Source of the DNA: Candidatus Gastranaerophilales bacterium
GTDB lineage: Bacteria; Cyanobacteriota; Vampirovibrionia; Gastranaerophilales; Gastranaerophilaceae
Length of the DNA stretch: 55,163 nucleotides
Assembly: GCA_016287985.1 (NCBI GenBank)
Contig: JAEEXX010000003.1
Location: forward strand, 1 to 55,163
Reading direction: 5' to 3'
Each line of letters opens with the position of its first letter. The first letter of the stretch is position 1. Below the pieces are notes generated by a model, which searched no databases, had not been told where the DNA came from, and worked only from the letters and a program-made list of their open reading frames with translations. Below, piece by piece: positions 48,867-55,163 of the stretch. The position numbers were made by a program, and so were the translations under genes.

Positions 48867-50252
48867 ATGCAACAAGTGTCAGGTGTCAATAATTTACAAA
48901 AACAAACGCTTTGTTTTCAAGCGGATAATAAAAAACGACCATATAATCCTCAAGCCGGCATTCCGGGAGGTCAGGACAGTTACGTAAATTCTAAGCTGGA
49001 CAGACAAGAAAAACTAATCGCAACCGGAGTTTATTCGATGGTGGGATTAGCAGCAATGGTAACAGTTGCAACTGTTATACAGCTTTTAACTCATAGGGGA
49101 GGGAGACGTGTTAATGATGCGATGGAAGATGCATTCAGAGCCCAAGCCGAACATTTCAGGTCAGCTATAAAAGAACAAACTAGCCGAAGAACTCCTGAAG
49201 AAATCAAACAAGCAGCAGAAGCTCTTGATGCCAAGTTTGAAGACCTTTCCCAATCAAGTGTTATCGGATTGGATGACCCAAGTTTACCGGAAGGTTTTAG
49301 AAAATGGGCGAAGGAATTAATAGCACTTCATTCCAATTCCCGACCAAAAGCTTTTATTAAAAAATTCGGAAATAAAAAATCAGGACAAAACTTTATATAT
49401 ATGTATGGAGGTTCCGGTACAGGTAAAACTTATGATGCGGAAGTTCTATTTAAAGCGCTTGGTGCCAAACGATATAAAATGGAGTTCTCCAATGTTTCAT
49501 CAATATATGTCGGAGAAACAGCCGTACAAATAACAAGATTCTTTGAAGAGTTAGAATATCTTTTAAAACACAATCCGGAAAAGAAATACGGTGTTTCACT
49601 TGATGAATTTGAAACATTGGCTAAAAATATAGAAAATATGACTAATTCAGAATCACACCTTGAACAAAACAGAACTGCCATGATTAATGGCTTGGATAAA
49701 GTTAGAAAGTACAAAAACTTGTATATAGTAGCAAGCAGCAATGTGGGACCGAAAACAGGTAAAATAGATGGCGCTATAATGAGAAGATTTGGGAAGAATA
49801 TAGAAATCGAATACCCGAATGAAATAGCATTGAAAAATTCAATAAAAACACAGCTAAAATCTCGTACTGAAGAAATTCTTGTCGGAAAAGATGCATCCAA
49901 TAAAGTTTTTGATTTATTTACAAATGATGGCGCGGCTATTGATGAATTAGTAAAAGAACTTAGACGTAGAAAAGCCGGATTTGGTGATGTAGAAAATATT
50001 GTAGAATCTGCTGTAGGTAAAGCAGAGATTGATGCATATGAGGCATGTGTCAGAGCTGGTGCTATGAAAAGACTAGATTCCGGTATATATGAAACTATTA
50101 ATGAAGAACTTGTTGAAAAAATAGCATCAGAATTCAAATTCGAAACAAAATATCTTGAAGAAGCATTATCAGAACAAGGTAAGTTGGCAGGTGAAGTTGG
50201 TAACCAATTTACCGAAGCAGCTGAAAGACGCCATCACAGGAGACGTGCTTAA
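48867..50252 (+). CDS. Membrane-anchored AAA+ ATPase
   Basis: A 461-residue ATPase with one membrane helix (about 50-74) after a polar N-terminus. Walker A is GGSGTGKT (181-188), Walker B is VSLDEFE (about 243-249), a sensor-like VASSNVGP and a possible arginine finger in IMRRFGKNIEIEYPN. The domain resembles classical AAA (FtsH/spastin/ClpX-adaptor type) but lacks a protease domain. The C-terminus is a basic tail with HHRRR. The ATG at 48867 follows AGGTG; a GTG at 48858 is possible. It stands alone with an HLR1-like site upstream. Client and function unknown. Confidence 0.85.
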   Translation: MQQVSGVNNLQKQTLCFQADNKKRPYNPQAGIPGGQDSYVNSKLDRQEKLIATGVYSMVGLAAMVTVATVIQLLTHRGGRRVNDAMEDAFRAQAEHFRSAIKEQTSRRTPEEIKQAAEALDAKFEDLSQSSVIGLDDPSLPEGFRKWAKELIALHSNSRPKAFIKKFGNKKSGQNFIYMYGGSGTGKTYDAEVLFKALGAKRYKMEFSNVSSIYVGETAVQITRFFEELEYLLKHNPEKKYGVSLDEFETLAKNIENMTNSESHLEQNRTAMINGLDKVRKYKNLYIVASSNVGPKTGKIDGAIMRRFGKNIEIEYPNEIALKNSIKTQLKSRTEEILVGKDASNKVFDLFTNDGAAIDELVKELRRRKAGFGDVENIVESAVGKAEIDAYEACVRAGAMKRLDSGIYETINEELVEKIASEFKFETKYLEEALSEQGKLAGEVGNQFTEAAERRHHRRRA

Positions 50253-50282
50253 CAAATAATTACATCAAACGTCAAAATATGA

Positions 50283-50288
50283 TATAAT
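50283..50288 (+). promoter_or_regulatory. -10 element upstream of the deacetylase gene
   Basis: A perfect TATAAT, 27 bp before the GTG start at 50316. The -35 is poor (TTACAT at 50260-50265, 17-bp spacing). Confidence 0.4.
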
Positions 50289-50315
50289 TCTCATGTAATT
50301 ATCCGGAGTTAAAGA

Positions 50316-51188
50316 GTGGTAAAAAGATTTATTCTGAATGCTGATGATTTTGGGATGTCCAAAGCCGTTAATCGTGCTGTTTCGGAATCATATCAGGAAG
50401 GTTTTTTAAAAAGCGTAAGCTTGACTCCGAACGGAGAAGCTTTTGATGAAGCAGTTAATGTAATCATTCCGCAATGTCCGGATTTAGGGGTAGGAATTCA
50501 CTTGAATATTACAAGCGGTTCATCTATATGCTCAGATGTAGATTTACTTACAGATAAAAACAGTAAATTTCACAATTCATATTTCAAACTGCTTTTACAA
50601 TCGTATAATCCGAAAAACAAAACCTTTATGGAGCAATTGGAAAGAGAATTCAGGCGTCAAATTGAAAAAGTTATGGCAAAAACTAAAGTCTCACACATAG
50701 ATTCACATTCCCACATACATTCAATTCCACCAATTTTTAATTTGGTCTGCAAACTGGCTAAAGAATACAAAATTCCTCAAGTCAGAACACATTTTGAAAA
50801 ATTATATTTCATCCCTGAACCATACCGGCATCTGAATATAACTTTTTTTAGGAATTTTTGCAAAAAACTGCTAATGAATTTTTTCACTATATTTAATGAA
50901 AATACTGTTAATTTGTACAAACTTAAAACAAATGATTATCTTATCGGAACAAGTTATGCCTCATCGATGGATGGAATGGCAGTTTTCTACGGGCTAAAAG
51001 CACTCCCATACGAAAATATTACCGTTGAAACATTTATTCACCCAAGCAGATATGAAGAAGGTACAATAGATAACTATTTTGATGAATATATGATTACAAG
51101 GAACAAGAAATTAGCTGATAAAATATTAGGTTCAGGTTATGATATAACTAACTATGTAGAAAAGACAGAAGAAAATCCTGAACAATAA
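50316..51188 (+). CDS. YdjC/ChbG/HpnK-family deacetylase
   Basis: A metal-dependent carbohydrate deacetylase-like protein of 290 residues. LNADDFGMSKAVNRAV carries the DD pair, VGIHLNITSG the first His, and SHIDSHSHIHSIPPIF the HxxxH metal site; together they form the family's active site. GTG start with CCGGAG seven bases before. It may remove acetyl groups from a sugar or hopanoid-linked glycan. The phospholipase D-like gene begins 3 bp after its stop, so both are in one operon. Confidence 0.9.
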   Translation: MVKRFILNADDFGMSKAVNRAVSESYQEGFLKSVSLTPNGEAFDEAVNVIIPQCPDLGVGIHLNITSGSSICSDVDLLTDKNSKFHNSYFKLLLQSYNPKNKTFMEQLEREFRRQIEKVMAKTKVSHIDSHSHIHSIPPIFNLVCKLAKEYKIPQVRTHFEKLYFIPEPYRHLNITFFRNFCKKLLMNFFTIFNENTVNLYKLKTNDYLIGTSYASSMDGMAVFYGLKALPYENITVETFIHPSRYEEGTIDNYFDEYMITRNKKLADKILGSGYDITNYVEKTEENPEQ

Positions 51189-51191
51189 GTT

Positions 51192-52877
51192 ATGAAAAGA
51201 AAAATTTTCGCTCTTATAATCGGTTTAATATTTTTGATATTTTCACTCTTGTTTATCAAAAGTGATAACGTTTACAGAGTTCAAGAAATTATATCTCCGG
51301 TATCAATCGTAATAAATAACACTAAGTTTGAAATTTCTGATTTGGACTGCTTTGACTCGAGTTTTTCCGAAAAAAATAAATATTTGGCTGAAAAATTAAA
51401 TATTACGGAAACAGAAGCTTTTCTTATAGGCAACCTCGGCAAATATTGGGCATCCGGTTTATTAAAAGGCAGGCCGGTGTATATTACGGATGATAATGAT
51501 TTGGTTTACCTGAAATACAGTTATAAACATAAGTTTATGTATTCCGGATATTGCCTCAAAAATTCTGCACCTTTCTACAAAGAAGGCTTTGAAAAGATAC
51601 TAAATAACCTAAGAAAGACTAAATACGCTGTTTTAGATTTGGATACGGATTCTGTGTATGAACCAAGTAATTCGGATATAAAAAATTTAAAGAATTATTT
51701 AGTTATTAAAAAAATACATTTACCTCGCCAAGCAAAAAATATTCCACCAAAGTATACAAAATCTGCCCCCATACACAAGGACTTTGGTAAAATCAGAGTA
51801 TTTTATACTGATTCAACTACTAAATTAAAACCCGATAGAACCTGCCAGTCTTCGATTTGCAAAGAAATTTTGAACAACATTAATCAGGCAAAGGAGAGCA
51901 TAGACATTGCTATATATGGCTATTCAAGAACTCCGGAGATAGAACGAGCTCTGAAATCAGCTATGAAAAGAGGAGTAAAAGTCAGATTGGTTTATGATAC
52001 TGATACCAACGGCGGGAATATATACCCGGATACAGAAATTATAACGAATTTGATCCCTAATAACAGAAGCGATAAAGATTCGAGTGAATTTAAAAATATT
52101 ATGCATAACAAATTTTATATTTTTGACAACAAAATTTTAATAACGGGCTCAGCGAATCTTTCACATACAGATATGTCCGGTTTTAATTCAAACAGCATGG
52201 TGGTCATTGATTCTCCTGAAATAGCAAATATATACAAAACAGAATTTGAGAACATGTTTAATGGCAAATTCCATAATGATAAACCATCTATAAAAAATAA
52301 AGTAGTAAATGTATCAGGAGTAAATGTAACTGTTTACTTTTCTCCACAGGACAAAGGCACAAAAAATGCAATTATACCTTTAATTAACAACGCAAAAAGT
52401 TACATATATATTCCGACTTTTGTTCTAACCGATAAAGGAGTGACAGCTTCTCTAATTGAAGCAAAAAAACGAGGTGTCGATGTCAAAATTATAATCGATG
52501 CCTTAAACGCATCGGTTCAGCATTCCAAACATAAAGAATTAAGGGGCGGGGGAATTCCGGTAAAAACCGAAAACTATGCAGGAAAAATGCATTCTAAATC
52601 AATAATTATCGATGATGAATACACCATAATCGGTTCAATGAATTTTTCAAACAGCGGAGAAAATCGAAATGATGAAAACCTTATCGTAATCGAGAACCCC
52701 GAAATTGCAAAATCTTACAAAGATTTCTTTTTATATCAATGGAACAGAATAGACGATAAATGGCTAAAATTTAATGCCAGAGCCGAAGGTAAAGATTCAA
52801 TAGGTTCATGTTCGGACGGCTTGGATAACAATTACGACGGTTTAACCGATATGGAAGATCCGGCATGCAGAGGGTAA
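51192..52877 (+). CDS. Phospholipase D-like protein with two HKD motifs and a C-terminal Asp-rich motif
   Basis: A 561-residue protein anchored or exported by an N-terminal hydrophobic segment (about 4-23). Two PLD half-sites are complete: MHNKFYIFD (about 304-312) with GSANLS, and MHSKSIIID (about 465-473) with GSMNFS. It may be a phosphodiesterase, nuclease or lipid transferase. The last 22 residues form CSDGLDNNYDGLTD and MEDPAC, a repeat-like CxDGxDNDxDGxxD motif thought to bind metal, closed by two cysteines (C540, C559). Immediately follows the YdjC-like gene. A signal peptide without cleavage site suggests inner-membrane attachment facing the periplasm. Confidence 0.88.
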   Translation: MKRKIFALIIGLIFLIFSLLFIKSDNVYRVQEIISPVSIVINNTKFEISDLDCFDSSFSEKNKYLAEKLNITETEAFLIGNLGKYWASGLLKGRPVYITDDNDLVYLKYSYKHKFMYSGYCLKNSAPFYKEGFEKILNNLRKTKYAVLDLDTDSVYEPSNSDIKNLKNYLVIKKIHLPRQAKNIPPKYTKSAPIHKDFGKIRVFYTDSTTKLKPDRTCQSSICKEILNNINQAKESIDIAIYGYSRTPEIERALKSAMKRGVKVRLVYDTDTNGGNIYPDTEIITNLIPNNRSDKDSSEFKNIMHNKFYIFDNKILITGSANLSHTDMSGFNSNSMVVIDSPEIANIYKTEFENMFNGKFHNDKPSIKNKVVNVSGVNVTVYFSPQDKGTKNAIIPLINNAKSYIYIPTFVLTDKGVTASLIEAKKRGVDVKIIIDALNASVQHSKHKELRGGGIPVKTENYAGKMHSKSIIIDDEYTIIGSMNFSNSGENRNDENLIVIENPEIAKSYKDFFLYQWNRIDDKWLKFNARAEGKDSIGSCSDGLDNNYDGLTDMEDPACRG

Positions 52878-52907
52878 ATTTAAAAATAAAATTGCACAGA
52901 TAAAATG

Positions 52908-53006
52908 TTAACGGCTTATATATAATTTGATAATTTTTTCCAAAATTCTTTTGTCTTTGTCTGATACAGCACCGGCTTCTGTAATTTTAATATCACGACC
53001 AAAGAT
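52908..53006 (-). other. Short open frame after the flhA stop (remnant or unannotated small ORF)
   Basis: In the flhA frame, two stops after GY are followed by 32 sense codons reading IFGRDIKITEAGAVS and then DKDKRILEKIIKLYISR before a TAA at 52908. The composition looks protein-like, but there is no ATG, GTG or TTG in frame at the front. It could be the tail of a decayed downstream gene, a frameshifted gene, or chance. No gene is otherwise seen in the 135-bp gap 52878-53012. Confidence 0.25.
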
Positions 53007-53012
53007 TTACCC

Positions 53013-55109
53013 CTAATATCCTGCCGTTTCACCAACAGTGTCAACAACTTCAACCCTTATATCAGTTATAAGCTCGGAATACGATATTACAACAATCGTT
53101 GGAATATGTCTTTCAAGCAGTTGATACAAAGGAAGCCTGATTCTTGGCGAACACAAGATTACAGGCTGCATACCTATATTTTGATGTGCTCTCATAAGGG
53201 TCATTGCTGTAGATTCTATCAAATCCTGCACCTGCATCGGATTCAAAAGGAACATCGTGCCTAATTCAGTCCTTTGGCAACTGTCGTCAAGGGTCTTTTC
53301 CCATTCCGGAGAAAGCGTCAAGGCATACAAAACTTTATCTTTATCAACATTGCTTAAACATATCTGACGGCCTAATGCCGCACGTAAACGCTCTGACAAT
53401 ATATCAGGTTCTTTTGAGAATCTCGCATAATCACACAGTCTTTCAAATACAAAGATAATATCCTTTATCGAAACTTTTTCTCTGATTAAGTTTACAAAAA
53501 TCTTTCTCAAATCTGATGTTGAAATAATAGCAGGGACAAGGTCATTAACAAGTGTCGGGTCTTGAGAACGAACAAGTTCCATAAGTTTGAGCACATCTGT
53601 TTTTGTCATAACTTCATCTACGTGTTTACGTACACATTCCTGCAAGTGAGTAACAAGAACATCTGTAGCATCAACTGCTGTAACACCCTTTGCAGACTTA
53701 GCATCGTCTTCTGAAATCCAGTATGCCTGCGTTTGGTATGTAGGATCAATACCGACAACCGCATCTTCAGGAATAGTTTTCTTAACAGAATCCCATTGAT
53801 CGGCAATAACCATATATTTACCCGGATAAACAAAACCCGAAGCAACAACATTATTACGTATTGATATTACATATTCGTTTGCCTCCAATGCAGACGAATC
53901 CATAATACGAATATTCGGAAGAATATACCCGAGTTCATCCGTAACCCTTTGACGTAAAGCAGCGATTTTGGCAAGTAGCTGCCCTTCTTGTTCAGGGTCA
54001 GCTATAACAAGCAAACCTGCACCAACTTGCAAGCTCAATACGTCAACACCAAGTCGTTCATACATCTTATTCGGATTAACCAAATCCTGCATATTCTGTC
54101 TGACACTTTCCAATTGACCCAACTGTGCTTGAACATCTTTATTAACTAATACAGAAAATCCTGCAACTGCAAGAATTATAGTAAATACTAAGAATGGCAA
54201 AAACGGTAAGCCTGTGATAGGAGCAGTTACTGCTATTAATCCCAAAAACAATGCTGCGAAAAATAGCGAATATGGTTTTGCCATAATCTGTGCTGTTAAA
54301 TCACCACCTAACGAAGCATTGCCGGCAGAAGCACGTGTCATGACAATACCTGCAGCAATAGACATTAAAAGTGACGGTAATTGTGCCGCTAAACCATCAC
54401 CTATAGTCAAAATCGTATATTTATTGACAGCATCCGCAACCGGCATCTGATTCATTAAGCAGCCTACACATAAACCGCCTATTATATTTATTAGTGTAAT
54501 AATAATACCGGCAATCGTATCACCTTTAACAAACTTCATAGAACCGTCCATAGAACCGAAAAGACTTGATTCTCTCTGTAAATCTTCACGTCTTTTAACC
54601 GCTTCTTCAGGAGAAATTAAACCCGCATTGAAATCGGCATCAATAGTCATTTGTTTACCGGGCATAGCATCTAATGCGAAACGTGCCGCAACTTCTGCAA
54701 TACGTTCAGCACCTTTTGTAATAACCATAAATTGTACAACAGTGATAATTAAGAATATTACACCACCGACTATCATATTTCCGCCGGTTACGAAATGCCC
54801 GAAAGCATCAACAACCTGTCCCGCATCACCTCTTGCCAAAATAAGTCTTGTAGATGCTATTGAAAGACAAAGACGGAACATTGTACCGATAAGAATTATG
54901 GAAGGAAATGCTGCTAATTCTAACGGTTTCTGAACGTATAAAGAAATCATCAAAAGAACAATTCCAAGAGTTATATTGAGGGATATAGAAAAATTGATAA
55001 CCCAAGTAGGCATCTCCATAATAAGAATCAATATCAAAGTCATTACGAAGAGTGCTAAAAATATTTCTGATATAGGTTTACTTCCGCTTCCCTGTTGTTC
55101 TGCCGCCAT
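53013..55109 (-). CDS. flhA: Flagellar biosynthesis protein FlhA
   Basis: Large export-gate protein of the flagellar type III system. The N-terminal half has about eight membrane helices; FRLCLSIASTRLIL and RIAEVAARFALDAMPGKQM with ISPEEAVKRREDLQRES are the FHIPEP-family hallmark. The C-terminal cytoplasmic domain (about 360-690) docks FliH/FliI and chaperones. At 698 residues it is full length. GGAAGGAC precedes the ATG. It is leftward and probably belongs to a flagellar cluster continuing beyond the right edge. Confidence 0.97.
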   Translation of the reverse strand: MAAEQQGSGSKPISEIFLALFVMTLILILIMEMPTWVINFSISLNITLGIVLLMISLYVQKPLELAAFPSIILIGTMFRLCLSIASTRLILARGDAGQVVDAFGHFVTGGNMIVGGVIFLIITVVQFMVITKGAERIAEVAARFALDAMPGKQMTIDADFNAGLISPEEAVKRREDLQRESSLFGSMDGSMKFVKGDTIAGIIITLINIIGGLCVGCLMNQMPVADAVNKYTILTIGDGLAAQLPSLLMSIAAGIVMTRASAGNASLGGDLTAQIMAKPYSLFFAALFLGLIAVTAPITGLPFLPFLVFTIILAVAGFSVLVNKDVQAQLGQLESVRQNMQDLVNPNKMYERLGVDVLSLQVGAGLLVIADPEQEGQLLAKIAALRQRVTDELGYILPNIRIMDSSALEANEYVISIRNNVVASGFVYPGKYMVIADQWDSVKKTIPEDAVVGIDPTYQTQAYWISEDDAKSAKGVTAVDATDVLVTHLQECVRKHVDEVMTKTDVLKLMELVRSQDPTLVNDLVPAIISTSDLRKIFVNLIREKVSIKDIIFVFERLCDYARFSKEPDILSERLRAALGRQICLSNVDKDKVLYALTLSPEWEKTLDDSCQRTELGTMFLLNPMQVQDLIESTAMTLMRAHQNIGMQPVILCSPRIRLPLYQLLERHIPTIVVISYSELITDIRVEVVDTVGETAGY

Positions 55110-55163
55110 TATGTCCTTCCGATTATTTTATTTTTGATTTTTATTGAATATTTCTCAAATACT

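Noticed and set aside
49430-50137. 235-residue open frame opposite the AAA+ gene
   Set aside because: Antisense shadow over the Walker region of a clear ATPase; Ser/Phe-rich and no ribosome site.

Overview
The window reads as a chromosomal segment of an AT-rich, flagellated bacterium with a Gram-negative-type envelope (MCE/MlaD, TspO, a GT9 heptosyltransferase-like enzyme, lipoproteins). The best guess is a non-photosynthetic relative of cyanobacteria, Candidatus Melainabacteria/Vampirovibrionia, perhaps Gastranaerophilales. The guess rests on the pilin N-terminus (GFTLAEVLITLGIIG), the gene mix and lineage-restricted unknown proteins. No rRNA or photosynthesis gene is present, so the taxonomy is an inference. 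No tRNA, rRNA, CRISPR array, transposase or prophage was seen.

Layout. 1-264 is a degenerate 50-bp tandem array. 265-2273 holds rnhB, prmA and a short TspO. 2386-7133 is a flagellar operon fliF-fliG-fliH-fliI, with flhA alone at the right edge (53013-55109). 7155-9811 is a leftward block: a DivIVA/AtpF-like coiled-coil protein, an unknown, rpe and an orphan oligopeptide-type ABC ATPase. 9902-16438 carries a large phosphohexomutase, gtrA, typA (reverse), an MCE protein, upp and ferritin. 16587-22167 has anmK, a glycosyltransferase, mnmE, a small lipoprotein and gatB. 22249-24345 has a metal permease and an orphan solute-binding lipoprotein.

24342-33799 is a chemosensory locus. A FimV/HubP-like single-pass hub protein, a tandem-CheW protein and a REC-GGDEF diguanylate cyclase are transcribed leftward. 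A sensor-less methyl-accepting protein and a CheA-REC hybrid are transcribed rightward. 33796-36612 is a post-transcriptional control block with CsrA (long C-terminal tail), its antagonist FliW and TPR proteins. 36703-39773 holds a GshB-like ligase, GT9, YggT and MtnP. A 636-bp gene-free stretch before the zinc-ribbon gene (40410) contains a strongly structured island. 40847-52877 holds lineage-type unknowns, a type IV pilin, an HTH regulator, GT2 plus an RmlB-like dehydratase, YkgJ, a MerR-like protein, smpB, rpsT, a membrane AAA+ ATPase, a YdjC/ChbG deacetylase and a phospholipase D-like protein.

The most interesting signals are not protein families. (1) An inverted octamer-repeat element sits between a perfect Shine-Dalgarno and the fliG start codon. 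(2) Several genes have a -10 hexamer placed exactly 6 nt before ATG and no Shine-Dalgarno, a layout that predicts leaderless mRNAs. (3) Three copies of a 22-bp palindrome occur in intergenic DNA, two of them bracketing the structured island. (4) A two-box motif with an exactly conserved 33-nt gap occurs at two distant loci. (5) The chemosensory locus pairs with a FimV-like hub. All calls are by eye from sequence; no alignment, folding or database search was run.
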